A stretch of DNA of 64,000 nucleotides from assembly GCF_041224595.1 (NCBI RefSeq), contig NZ_JBGFGN010000162.1:1-64000 (forward strand), in the 5' to 3' direction. Each line of letters opens with the position of its first letter. The stretch's first letter is position 1. The notes beneath the pieces were generated by a model. The model saw only the letters and a list, made by a program, of their open reading frames with translations, had not been told where the DNA came from and searched no databases. Made by a program: the position numbers and the translations under genes. This DNA comes from Donghicola sp041224595. Its GTDB lineage: Bacteria > Pseudomonadota > Alphaproteobacteria > Rhodobacterales > Rhodobacteraceae. Below are positions 24,637 to 33,433 of this stretch, piece by piece.

Positions 24637-25848
24637 ATGACGGCATATACCGACCCTCCGAAAGAGTCGTTCCAGCTGTCCCAGCTGATCCATGATACGC
24701 GTTACCGGTCGTATACCTTTCAGTTCATAGCGCTTGTGCTGCTGCTGTTCGGTCTCGGCTACTTGACGATGAACCTGATCACCAACCTGCGTGTGGCTGG
24801 TCTGAGTATCTCCTACGGGTTTCTGGGTCAGCCTGCTGGATACGATATCAACCAGTCTCTGATCGAATATAATAACCAAGACTCGCATTTGCGGGCCTCG
24901 ATCGTTGGTGTTTTGAACACCCTGCTCGTGGCTTTCTTGGGCTGTATTACCGCGACCATCCTCGGCGTATTCGCCGGCGTGGGTCGTCTGTCCAAAAACT
25001 GGCTCGTTGCAAAACTGATGTCGGTTTACGTCGAAGCCTTCCGGAACGTCCCCGTTCTGATTTGGATTCTGATCATCTCGACCATCGTGACAGTAATGCC
25101 TGCGCCCCGCGCCTATCGCGGAGAGACGCCGGATGCCGAGATGTTCCTCGGGATCATCGCCTTTACCAACCGTGGCATTTACGTTCCCAAGCCGCTTTGG
25201 CTCGAAGGGTCGTGGGTTGTAGTGACAGTCTTTGTGCTGTCAGTCATCGGTGCCTTTGCCTATCGCGCCTACGCCAAAAAGTTGCTGTTCTCGACGGGTA
25301 AGCTGCTGCCCATGGGCTGGCCGACGCTGGCCATCCTGTTCGTTCCCGCGATTCTTGTGTATTTCATCATGGGCCGTCCCATTGGTGTCGAAATACCTGA
25401 ATTGGGGGGCTTCAACTTCTCTGGCGGCATTGCGATGCAGCGCCCGCTGATTGCGCTCTGGCTGGCTTTGTCGGTGTATACCGGCGCCTTTATCGCAGAG
25501 AACGTCCGCGCGGGCATTCAGGCGATCAACCGTGGTCAGACCGAGGCTGCTGCGTCGCTGGGTTTGCGCCCGGGCCGCATCATGAGCCTGGTTGTCCTGC
25601 CCCAAGCTCTGCGCGTCATCATCCCGCCGGTGATCTCGCAGTTCCTGAACCTGACCAAGAACAGCTCGCTCGCGATTGCTGTGGGCTACATGGATCTGAC
25701 CGGCACTCTGGGGGGCATCACCCTGAACCAGACGGGTCGCGCGATCGAATGTGTTCTACTGCTGATGCTGTTCTACCTGATCATCAGTCTCGGGATTTCG
25801 GCCGTGATGAACACCTACAACAACCGCGTTAAGCTGAAGGAGCGTTGA
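24637..25848 (+). CDS. aapQ: General L-amino-acid ABC transporter permease AapQ
   Basis: AapQ (403 aa) is an inner-membrane permease with a long N-terminal part and a C-terminal HisM-type domain. The ABC-coupling EAA loop is seen as NRGQTEAAASLGLRPGRIMSLVVLPQALRVIIPP. It follows aapJ after a hairpin and precedes aapM by one base. Confidence 0.94.
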   Translation: MTAYTDPPKESFQLSQLIHDTRYRSYTFQFIALVLLLFGLGYLTMNLITNLRVAGLSISYGFLGQPAGYDINQSLIEYNNQDSHLRASIVGVLNTLLVAFLGCITATILGVFAGVGRLSKNWLVAKLMSVYVEAFRNVPVLIWILIISTIVTVMPAPRAYRGETPDAEMFLGIIAFTNRGIYVPKPLWLEGSWVVVTVFVLSVIGAFAYRAYAKKLLFSTGKLLPMGWPTLAILFVPAILVYFIMGRPIGVEIPELGGFNFSGGIAMQRPLIALWLALSVYTGAFIAENVRAGIQAINRGQTEAAASLGLRPGRIMSLVVLPQALRVIIPPVISQFLNLTKNSSLAIAVGYMDLTGTLGGITLNQTGRAIECVLLLMLFYLIISLGISAVMNTYNNRVKLKER

Positions 25849-25849
25849 G

Positions 25850-27142
25850 ATGAGCGATATGCATTCCCACCTCGCCTTCGTGCGCACTGAAATGCTTGCG
25901 CAACAAGAACCGCCCATCAAAGAGAAGGGCATCGTTAAATGGGCGCGCTCGAACCTGTTTTCGAACTGGGTGAACAGCGTGCTGACCATCGTGGCGCTCT
26001 ACGTCATTGTGCGTCTGATTTTCTCGGCTGGTCCGTGGTTCCTGAACGGGATCTGGGACACTAGCTCGCTGGCGCAATGTCGTGAAATCCTGGACGGCGC
26101 ACGCGGGGCCTGTTTCTCGGTCTTGACCGAGCGCTGGCAGCAGCTCTTGTTCGGCATTGCTTATCCGTCCGAACAATACTGGCGCCCGACCTTGGCGTTT
26201 GTGCTGATGCTGGTCGCCGCAGCACCAGTGCTGTTCGTGGCACTGCCGCGCGCGATGCTGATCATCACCGGGCTCTTCCCCTTTGTCGCTTACTGGCTGC
26301 TGTGGGGTGGGACCATCATGACTTCGGTTTTCGTGCTGATCGGTGTGGTTGTCGGTTACCTCGTCTTCACCAAGGCAGAGCGTTTCGGCTTTGTCCTTGG
26401 GCTTGTTGCGGGTCTAATTGCTGCGGTTGTCGTCTGGAAAATCGGCGGAGCGATCACGCCCGCGGTCGATGGCATTATGGTGCTAGAGCCTGTCGCCAGC
26501 CGCGACATGGGTGGCTTTATGCTGAACATGATGCTGGGTGTCGTCTGTATCTCGCTGTCGCTGCCCATTGGCATCATGCTGGCGCTGGGGCGTCAGTCGC
26601 ACATGCCCATCATCAAGGGCATCAGCGTGGTCTTCATCGAGTTCATTCGCGGTGTGCCTCTGATTACCCTGCTGTTCGTGGCAAGCGTAGTTCTGGCCTA
26701 CTTCTTCCCGCCGGAAACCAACATGGACCTGATCCTACGTGTGATCATCATGATCACCATGTTCTCGTCGGCCTATATCGCCGAGGTGATCCGTGGTGGT
26801 CTGGCTGCGCTGCCCAAGGGCCAGTACGAAGCCGCAGACAGCCTTGGTCTGGACTATGCGCAGGCCATGCGCCTAATCATCCTGCCCCAAGCGTTGAAGA
26901 TTTCGATCCCAGGTATCGTTAACGTGGCCGTTGGCCTGTTCAAAGACACCACGCTGGTGTCGGTGATCTCGATGTTCGATCTGGTAGGTATGATCCGTGG
27001 CCCGATCTTGGCCTCGACCGAATGGAACGGCGTGTATTGGGAGCTGTATGGCTTCGCCGCGCTTCTGTTCTTTGTCACCTGCTACAGCATTTCCCAATAT
27101 TCCCAGTGGCTGGAGCGTCAGCTCCGCACGGATCATCGTTAA
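25850..27142 (+). CDS. aapM: General L-amino-acid ABC transporter permease AapM
   Basis: AapM (430 aa) is the second permease of the heterodimer. Many hydrophobic segments precede the C-terminal transport domain, with EAA loop PKGQYEAADSLGLDYAQAMRLIILPQALKISIPG. The long N-terminal extension is typical of Aap/Bzt-type permeases. It begins one base after aapQ and is followed by aapP. Confidence 0.94.
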   Translation: MSDMHSHLAFVRTEMLAQQEPPIKEKGIVKWARSNLFSNWVNSVLTIVALYVIVRLIFSAGPWFLNGIWDTSSLAQCREILDGARGACFSVLTERWQQLLFGIAYPSEQYWRPTLAFVLMLVAAAPVLFVALPRAMLIITGLFPFVAYWLLWGGTIMTSVFVLIGVVVGYLVFTKAERFGFVLGLVAGLIAAVVVWKIGGAITPAVDGIMVLEPVASRDMGGFMLNMMLGVVCISLSLPIGIMLALGRQSHMPIIKGISVVFIEFIRGVPLITLLFVASVVLAYFFPPETNMDLILRVIIMITMFSSAYIAEVIRGGLAALPKGQYEAADSLGLDYAQAMRLIILPQALKISIPGIVNVAVGLFKDTTLVSVISMFDLVGMIRGPILASTEWNGVYWELYGFAALLFFVTCYSISQYSQWLERQLRTDHR

Positions 27143-27157
27143 GAAAGGTGCCCTACT

Positions 27158-27925
27158 ATGGTTGACACCACACAAATGAAAGTCTCCGACGAGATCGCGA
27201 TCTCGATCGAGAAGATGAACAAATGGTACGGTCAGTTCCACGTTCTGCGGGACATTGATCTGAGCGTCTACCGCGGTGAGCGTATCGTTATCGCGGGCCC
27301 GTCGGGCTCTGGTAAATCGACGCTGATCCGCTGCATCAACGCTCTGGAAGAGCATCAGGCTGGCAAGATCGTGGTGGACGGTGTTCACCTGACCTCTGAC
27401 CTGAAGAACATTGATGCGATCCGGTCCGAAGTTGGCATGTGCTTTCAGCACTTCAACCTCTTCCCGCACTTGACCATTCTTGAGAACTGCACTCTGGCGC
27501 CGATCTGGGTTCGCAAGATCCCCAAGAAGCAAGCCGAAGAGACAGCGATGCACTTCCTTGAGAAGGTGAAGATCCCTGATCAGGCCAACAAGTACCCCGG
27601 TCAGCTGTCGGGCGGCCAGCAGCAGCGTGTGGCGATTGCCCGTTCGCTCTGCATGAAGCCGCGCATCATGCTGTTCGATGAACCGACGTCTGCGCTTGAT
27701 CCCGAGATGATCAAAGAGGTTCTGGATACCATGGTCGAACTGGCCGAAGAGGGCATGACCATGCTCTGCGTGACCCACGAGATGGGCTTTGCCCGTCAGG
27801 TGGCGAACCGCGTGATCTTTATGGACCAAGGTCAGATCGTCGAACAGAACGAGCCTGAAGAGTTCTTTAACAACCCCAAGAGCGAGCGGACCAAGCTGTT
27901 CCTCAGCCAGATCCTGGGGCACTGA
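27158..27925 (+). CDS. aapP: General L-amino-acid ABC transporter ATPase AapP
   Basis: AapP (255 aa) powers the importer. Walker A GPSGSGKST (47-55), signature LSGGQQQR (150-157) and Walker B IMLFDEPTSALD (170-181) are intact. It ends the aap operon and is convergent with the next gene, the two stop codons being only 4 bases apart. Confidence 0.96.
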   Translation: MVDTTQMKVSDEIAISIEKMNKWYGQFHVLRDIDLSVYRGERIVIAGPSGSGKSTLIRCINALEEHQAGKIVVDGVHLTSDLKNIDAIRSEVGMCFQHFNLFPHLTILENCTLAPIWVRKIPKKQAEETAMHFLEKVKIPDQANKYPGQLSGGQQQRVAIARSLCMKPRIMLFDEPTSALDPEMIKEVLDTMVELAEEGMTMLCVTHEMGFARQVANRVIFMDQGQIVEQNEPEEFFNNPKSERTKLFLSQILGH

Positions 27926-27929
27926 TCGC

Positions 27930-28427
27930 TCAGTCGGTCAAGTCTCTTGGCACAATGAAATCGATGGCGCGGGCGGTGTGGAAACGCACCGCCCGCCATT
28001 CGTTTTCAGGGAATTCGGCGACCAGTGTGGCGCAAGTCGGATAGCGGGTGAACTGAGGGTGCGCGGGAATATTGGCCAGCAAGCGGGTTGCGAAATCCGC
28101 GATACCGGGATTGTGGCCAATCATCATCACAGTTCGCCCGGTCGCGCGTTTCAGCACATCCATCATCGTGTCGCTGGACGCATGATAGAGACGCTGGACA
28201 TAGTCCGTCTCCGCCTGCGGCAGGCCCAAACGATCCAGAGTTTCGCGGGTTCGTGCGGCTGTCGAACACAGTACCTCGTCCGGCAGATAGCCCTGCTTCT
28301 GCAGCCATGCGCCAATTGCGGGCGCAGCAGCTTGGCCACGCGCGTTCAGAACTCGGTCGTGATCCTCTTGCAGAGGATCATCCCAACTGGATTTGGCATG
28401 CCGAGTCAAAATCAGGCGCAGGGTCAT
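27930..28427 (-). CDS. SixA-like histidine phosphatase
   Basis: A 165-aa histidine-phosphatase-superfamily protein. The phosphorelay-type RHAKSSW motif (Arg9, His10) and second catalytic GHNPG (His105) are present. SixA in E. coli dephosphorylates phosphohistidine on the PTS-Ntr or HPt proteins; the target here is unknown. The start at 28427 overlaps the upstream ferredoxin-like gene by 4 bases. Confidence 0.88.
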   Translation of the reverse strand: MTLRLILTRHAKSSWDDPLQEDHDRVLNARGQAAAPAIGAWLQKQGYLPDEVLCSTAARTRETLDRLGLPQAETDYVQRLYHASSDTMMDVLKRATGRTVMMIGHNPGIADFATRLLANIPAHPQFTRYPTCATLVAEFPENEWRAVRFHTARAIDFIVPRDLTD

Positions 28428-29071
28428 TTGTGAAAACTCTTCATATGGAAGGCGGATTGTTCGGGCAGCCTGCCATAAGCGACGCCCACTGGACAAGCAC
28501 GGCGCACAGCACAGCCTAGGCTCATACAGTCTGCCTCGGGTTGCTCCAGCCAGCTGTGGCAGGCCGCAGTGTCATACCCTTCACTCAGCGCGTCCACAGG
28601 GCAGGCAGAGCGGCAGGGGCGTGGCACGCAAGTCTCGCATGGGTTCTCTTGTGGGTCTGGCAACGCGACAGAGTAGGGCAGGGCAATCGCGCCGCGGTAG
28701 CTGATCCAAAGGCCCGCGTCATTATGCACGAGCATGCCGACAGCAGAGCTGTGCGCGCGGCCTGTCCGCATGGCCCACTGCAAAAACGGACGATACGGCG
28801 GTCCACCAAACGGGAAGAGCGCCTTGCCCCCGAGACGCTCGGCGTGGTCTGTTAGGACCCGTTTTGACCAGCGGTCAATTGGATCAGGGGCACCATCGTT
28901 GTACTCAGGGCTCCGCGTAAACAGACCCCAGAATGCAGCGCCATTAGGGCTGATCATCAGGAGGCTCTTCATCTGTGGTAAATCGTCGCCCGCTTCCGGA
29001 ACCAGCCCACCGGAAACACAAAGGCCCTGCTGATCCAGCAGGGCCTCGATATCATTCAAACGTGCGTTCAC
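28424..29071 (-). CDS. Ferredoxin-like iron-sulfur protein related to QueG
   Basis: A 215-aa protein. Its C-terminal half has eight clustered cysteines: Cys145, 148, 153, 157 (CETCVPRPCRSACP) and Cys171, 182, 187, 193 (ending CAVRRACPVG), consistent with two [4Fe-4S] clusters as in epoxyqueuosine reductase. The N-terminal part resembles the QueG/CzcA-like reductase domain but is shorter than full QueG (about 350-380 aa) and lacks its HEAT-like C-terminus. A redox role is likely; QueG activity is not claimed. argB lies immediately upstream on the same strand, one base away. Confidence 0.75.
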   Translation of the reverse strand: MNARLNDIEALLDQQGLCVSGGLVPEAGDDLPQMKSLLMISPNGAAFWGLFTRSPEYNDGAPDPIDRWSKRVLTDHAERLGGKALFPFGGPPYRPFLQWAMRTGRAHSSAVGMLVHNDAGLWISYRGAIALPYSVALPDPQENPCETCVPRPCRSACPVDALSEGYDTAACHSWLEQPEADCMSLGCAVRRACPVGVAYGRLPEQSAFHMKSFHK

Positions 29072-29072
29072 G

Positions 29073-29951
29073 TTAGCTGCCCTTGGGCTGCATACGGATC
29101 AAAGAGCCAGCACCGTGATCTGTGAAAAGCTCGAGCAGGCAAGCATTCGCGAGCCGGCCGTCCAGAATAACAACGGCACGTACGCCCGCCTCGACAGCCT
29201 CAAGCGCGGTTTGGGTTTTGGGGATCATCCCGCCGGCAATCACGCCAGACTCGGTCATTTCGCGGACCTGCGACGCCATCAATTCAGTGACAACCTCGCC
29301 ATCCGCATTCTTTACCCCCGACACGTCGGTCAGCAGCAGCAGGCGATCGGCCTTGAGCGCGGCAGCGATCGCACCAGCGGCAGTGTCGCCGTTGATGTTG
29401 AATGTCTCGCCATTCTCGCCCGCGCCCAATGGCGCAATCACTGGGATGGTGTCGTCTTCGAACAGAGCATTCAGAACATTCGGATCGACTTTGGACGGTG
29501 TGCCCACCAAACCCAGCGCGGGGTCGGTCTGCTCGCAGATCATCAGGTTCGCATCCTTGCCAGACAACCCAACAGCGCGGCCACCCTGACGGTTGATCGC
29601 TTGGACAATACGTTTGTTCACCTGACCAGACAGCACCATTTCGACCACGTCGACAGTCGCCTGATCCGTGACGCGCTTGCCGTTCACGAACTCTGACTTA
29701 ACGCCGAGTTTGCCAAGCATTTCGTTGATCATGGGGCCGCCGCCGTGAACGACAACAGGGTTCAGGCCCACTTGACGCATGAGGACCACATCTCGGGCAA
29801 AGCTGTCCATCGCATCTTCGCTGCCCATCGCATGGCCACCAAGTTTGATCACGACAATCGCGTCATCATAGCGCTGCAGATAGGGGAGTGCCTCGGAGAG
29901 TGTCCGGGCGGTGGCGATCCAGTCCGTCGTCATTGCCATTTGCTTCTTCAT
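29073..29951 (-). CDS. argB: Acetylglutamate kinase
   Basis: ArgB (292 aa) phosphorylates N-acetylglutamate in arginine synthesis. The N-terminal nucleotide loop IKLGGHAMG, VHGGGPMINEMLGKLG and NINGDTAAGAIA are diagnostic. The start MKKQMAMTTDWIATA at 29951 follows GGGACAGG; the frame extends upstream without an SD. A hairpin repeat lies just upstream. Confidence 0.93.
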   Translation of the reverse strand: MKKQMAMTTDWIATARTLSEALPYLQRYDDAIVVIKLGGHAMGSEDAMDSFARDVVLMRQVGLNPVVVHGGGPMINEMLGKLGVKSEFVNGKRVTDQATVDVVEMVLSGQVNKRIVQAINRQGGRAVGLSGKDANLMICEQTDPALGLVGTPSKVDPNVLNALFEDDTIPVIAPLGAGENGETFNINGDTAAGAIAAALKADRLLLLTDVSGVKNADGEVVTELMASQVREMTESGVIAGGMIPKTQTALEAVEAGVRAVVILDGRLANACLLELFTDHGAGSLIRMQPKGS

Positions 29952-30026
29952 GTCCTGTCCCTCTGGGTGTCCCTCATGGGTATCCCAGCCCCCGACCGAG
30001 GGGAAGTGCGTCTGCCGATCCGACAT

Positions 30027-30088
30027 GGGTATTTTTACCAAGATGAAAGCAAGGGCGCGCCTGCTTTTTCTGCTTTGCGGAAATACTC
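30027..30088. repeat. Dispersed imperfect-palindrome repeat, copy A
   Basis: From GGGTATTT (30027) to AAATACTC (30088) the sequence is an imperfect palindrome: GTATTT...ACCAAGATGAAAGCAAG on one side and, read on the minus strand, GAGTATTTCCGCAAAGCAG on the other. Copy B (56862-56910) shares GAGTATTT, three variable bases, then CAAAGCAGAAA. It lies between engB and argB, where it may also act as a terminator. Confidence 0.6.
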
Positions 30089-30132
30089 ACGGCACTAGCC
30101 ATGACGTGTCGGAAGGAAGCCTGTAGAGCGGA

Positions 30133-30783
30133 TTACTCGAGGTTCGCGATCACAGCGCGTAGAGTGCCGATGCCCCAGCCCTTTTCCGACGAGGTACTGA
30201 TGATCTCTGGGAAGGCGGCGGGGTGACGGGACAAAGCTTCGCGAACCTGTTTAAGCATAGGCTCGCGGTCCTTTTCCTTGATCTTGTCTTCTTTGGTCAG
30301 AACGCACTGGAAGGTAACCGCCGAGGTGTCGAGCAGCTTCATGATCTCTTCGTCGACCTTTTTCACGCCATGGCGCGAATCAATCAGGACGAAGGCGCGG
30401 CGCAGGGTTTGACGGCCGGACAGGTACTGTTTCAGCAGGCGCTGCCATTTCTCGACGACAGCGACAGGTGCGTTCGCGTAGCCATAGCCAGGCAAGTCGA
30501 CGAGGAAGTGATCTTCACCCACGGTAAAGTAGTTGATTTCCTGCGTTCGTCCGGGCGTGTTCGACGCGCGCGCGAGCGCTTTGCGCCCTGTTAGCGCGTT
30601 GATCAGGCTGGATTTCCCGACATTCGAGCGACCCGCAAAGCAGACCTCGATGCGCTCAGCCGGTGGAAGGCCGTCCATTTTGACAACACCTTTGAGGAAG
30701 TCCGTCTCGCCCGCGAACATCTTGCGCGCGGCTTCGAGTGTTTCGGCATCCGGTTCCTCGACCAAGGGGAAGGGCAGTTGCAT
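30133..30783 (-). CDS. yihA: YihA/EngB GTPase (ribosome biogenesis)
   Basis: A 216-aa TrmE-Era-type GTPase required for 50S maturation and cell division. G1 GRSNVGKSSL (51-60), G3 DLPGYGYA and G4 TKEDK are intact. The start at 30783 shares bases with the stop of the MOSC gene (TGATG), so translation is coupled. An upstream in-frame extension overlaps that gene and is rejected. Confidence 0.93.
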   Translation of the reverse strand: MQLPFPLVEEPDAETLEAARKMFAGETDFLKGVVKMDGLPPAERIEVCFAGRSNVGKSSLINALTGRKALARASNTPGRTQEINYFTVGEDHFLVDLPGYGYANAPVAVVEKWQRLLKQYLSGRQTLRRAFVLIDSRHGVKKVDEEIMKLLDTSAVTFQCVLTKEDKIKEKDREPMLKQVREALSRHPAAFPEIISTSSEKGWGIGTLRAVIANLE

Positions 30784-31517
30784 CACAGGACCTCTAGCGT
30801 ATCGCCAAGGCGTACCTCGCCCGGCTTCGTGACCCGTGCGTTTACACCGAAGTAAACGTGATCCCAATGGCCTTTCAGAGTTTTTATGAGATTTGCGTCA
30901 AAGACGCCGGTCTCTGGGTTCGCTTCTATGGCGCGGCAGCGGATGATCGGCTCAATGATCGTCGCTTCGGCTGTGCCGATACGCAGTGTGCGTCCGGTCC
31001 AGTCGTTCTCTGCCCACGGGCGCAGGTCCTCGATCCAAATGTTTCCGCGGAACCGGCGAGGATCAATGAGCTGCTCTGCGGCGTCTTGCAAAACGGCCAA
31101 AGAGGCGCGCGACATGATCGAGACAGAGGGATAATCGGCATCTGTCATGCCTGTGATGGGGGCGGGGATCAGACTTGTAGGGGGCTGCAGGGCGTCGCCC
31201 CAAATTGGAGTCAACCATTCTAGCAGGCGCTGGTCATCCAACTCTGGCTCGAATCGTAGTGGCGGAAGATCGGGGTGCGTGACGGTGATTGCGCTGCCGT
31301 CAACCGCAGTGCGGGTCGGGGCGAGTTGCGGTCCTCTGGCCACGTGACCAAAGGTGCCGCGGCGCTGCCATGTGCCAGTGTCCCGCTGTCCTTTTTGCAA
31401 AATCGCCCACTGCCGGTCGTGCGGCAGCGGGCGATCTTTGTGCAGAGCGGTCTCGGTAATGGCTTCTCCACCGAGTCCTTTGATCGGGTGACGGAAGAGA
31501 TCTGTCACCCGTGCCAT
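30783..31517 (-). CDS. MOSC-domain protein
   Basis: A 244-aa protein with MOSC N-terminal beta-barrel (VTDLFRHPIKGLGGE) and a MOSC core (about 105-240; RFRGNIWIEDL, WENDW-like segment). MOSC proteins bind molybdenum cofactor or sulfur-carrying ligands, as in mARC-type N-reductases; the exact reaction is unknown. The conserved Cys of sulfurase MOSC domains is not obvious. It lies between yidC and engB, 1 base from each. Confidence 0.82.
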   Translation of the reverse strand: MARVTDLFRHPIKGLGGEAITETALHKDRPLPHDRQWAILQKGQRDTGTWQRRGTFGHVARGPQLAPTRTAVDGSAITVTHPDLPPLRFEPELDDQRLLEWLTPIWGDALQPPTSLIPAPITGMTDADYPSVSIMSRASLAVLQDAAEQLIDPRRFRGNIWIEDLRPWAENDWTGRTLRIGTAEATIIEPIIRCRAIEANPETGVFDANLIKTLKGHWDHVYFGVNARVTKPGEVRLGDTLEVL

Positions 31518-31518
31518 A

Positions 31519-33330
31519 TCAGGCTTCTTTCTTCTTCTTTTTGGCAAAGCTCTTCTTGATGTTGCCAAAGACGTCCGGCTTGTACCCATGGCTGCGCATG
31601 ATCAGGTACTGCTGGATAAAGGTGATCGTGTTGTTCGTAATCCAGTACAGAACCAGACCGCTGGCAAAATTACCCAGCATGAACATGAAGACCCATGGCA
31701 TCCAAGCAAAGATCATCGCCTGCGCAGGGTCGGTGGGCGCCGGATTCAGCTTCTGCTGCAGCCACATCGAGATACCCAAGAGGATCGGCAGGATGCCAAG
31801 CGAGATGATCGCAAGGAACGACTCGGGGCTGGGAGCCGCGAAGGGCAGCAGGCCAAAGAGGTTCAGGATCGAGCTCGGATCAGGTGCCGAAAGGTCTTGA
31901 ATCCAGCCGAACCAAGGTGCGTGACGCAGTTCCATGGTCACAAAGATCACCTTGTAGAGCGAGAAGAAGATCGGGATCTGGATCAGCATCGGCAGACAGC
32001 CGGATGCAGGGTTCACCTTGTTCTTCTTGTACAGCTCCATCATGCCCTGCTGCATCTTCATGCGGTCGTCGCCTGCGGATTCCTTCAGCTTTTCCATTTC
32101 GGGCTGAAGTTCACGCATACGCGCCATCGAGGCATAGGATTTGTAGGCCAGCGGCAGCACTAGCGCCTTGATCACAACGGTCAGAGCGATGATCGACCAA
32201 CCCATGTTGCCAATCAGGGCGTTCAGGTTGTGCAGCATCCAGAAGATCGGCTTGGTGAAGTAAAAGAACCAGCCCCAGTCGATCGAGTCGACAAAGCCGT
32301 TCACGCCTTCGTCTTCTTCGTAATGCTTCAGGGTGGCCCATTCCTTGGCGCCGGTGAACAGGCGCGTGCCTGCTTCGGCGGTCTCGCCCGCCGCAACGGT
32401 CACTGCGGGCAGGACGGCCTCGGCCTGATAGATCTCGCGCGATTCAAAGAACTTCGCGGTCGAGCGGAAGGGGGCGTCGCCATCAGGGATCAGGATGGTC
32501 TGCCAGTAATGGTCGGTGAAACCGATCCAACCGTTCTGTTCGACTTCCACACGTTCGGCATTGGTGCCCTCGCGGTCGTCGATGTCCATCTTGCCCAAGG
32601 CTTTGTAGTCCAGCTCTTGCAGCTGACCATCCGACATGCGGATCAGGCCTTCGTGCAGGATAAAGAACTTACGGGTTTCGGGCTCGCCGTGGCGGCGCAC
32701 GATGCCGTAGGGACGGACCGAAATGGGCGTGTCGCTGGTGTTCTCGACGGTCTGGGTCATGCGGAACATGAAGTCGTCGTCGATTTCCATCACGCGGGTA
32801 AAGATCTGGCCGACACCGTTGTCCCAAGTCAGCGTCACAGGGCTGTTCTGGGTCAGGACCGCATCCGCGGGGGCGGACCACAGAGTCTCGGGACCCGGCA
32901 CATTTGCGGCGTCGATACCGTCAACAGGGGCCCAACCAAACAGCGCATAGTACGCATTCGGCGAGCCGACACGCGACAGAACCTGAACGTTCTCCGAGTC
33001 AGGGTCGGTGGTGACGTCGTAATCCAAGAGCTGGATGTCATCCACGCGGCCACCGAGCAGCGAGATAGAGCCAGCAATCCGGTCGGTCTGGACCTGAATG
33101 CGCGGCGCATCTTCTTCGGAGGAAAGTTCGGGCGCAGCGGTGGTTGCACCATCTGCGGTCGGCAGGTCACCAGAGGCGATCGCGGGCTGGTCGCCTACGG
33201 TCTGTTCGGTCACTGCGGGGGCGTTGGGGTCTTGTACCGGTTCCTCGGGCGGGAAAAGCACAAACCAAATCACAAGCACGACACCGCTGAGTACGGTTGC
33301 GAGCAAGAGGTTCTTATTCTGATCGTCCAT
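31519..33330 (-). CDS. yidC: Membrane protein insertase YidC
   Basis: YidC (603 aa) inserts and folds inner-membrane proteins, alone or with SecYEG. TM1 is at residues 7-26; a large periplasmic beta-sandwich domain follows to about residue 340; the insertase core begins near KPIFWMLHNLNALIGNMGWS and includes LQPEMEKLKE and a Lys/Glu-rich tail (FAKKKKKEA). The variable Pro/Glu/Ala-rich linker after TM1 is typical of gram-negatives. Confidence 0.97.
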   Translation of the reverse strand: MDDQNKNLLLATVLSGVVLVIWFVLFPPEEPVQDPNAPAVTEQTVGDQPAIASGDLPTADGATTAAPELSSEEDAPRIQVQTDRIAGSISLLGGRVDDIQLLDYDVTTDPDSENVQVLSRVGSPNAYYALFGWAPVDGIDAANVPGPETLWSAPADAVLTQNSPVTLTWDNGVGQIFTRVMEIDDDFMFRMTQTVENTSDTPISVRPYGIVRRHGEPETRKFFILHEGLIRMSDGQLQELDYKALGKMDIDDREGTNAERVEVEQNGWIGFTDHYWQTILIPDGDAPFRSTAKFFESREIYQAEAVLPAVTVAAGETAEAGTRLFTGAKEWATLKHYEEDEGVNGFVDSIDWGWFFYFTKPIFWMLHNLNALIGNMGWSIIALTVVIKALVLPLAYKSYASMARMRELQPEMEKLKESAGDDRMKMQQGMMELYKKNKVNPASGCLPMLIQIPIFFSLYKVIFVTMELRHAPWFGWIQDLSAPDPSSILNLFGLLPFAAPSPESFLAIISLGILPILLGISMWLQQKLNPAPTDPAQAMIFAWMPWVFMFMLGNFASGLVLYWITNNTITFIQQYLIMRSHGYKPDVFGNIKKSFAKKKKKEA

Positions 33331-33433
33331 CAGATCGGGCCACCTTGTCCTTTAAAGTCAGGCTGGTTCAACAATTCGAGGGGGCAAAGGTCAAGCGGTT
33401 TTCCCGTAATCACCGCCCCCACGGCGCTGCAAA

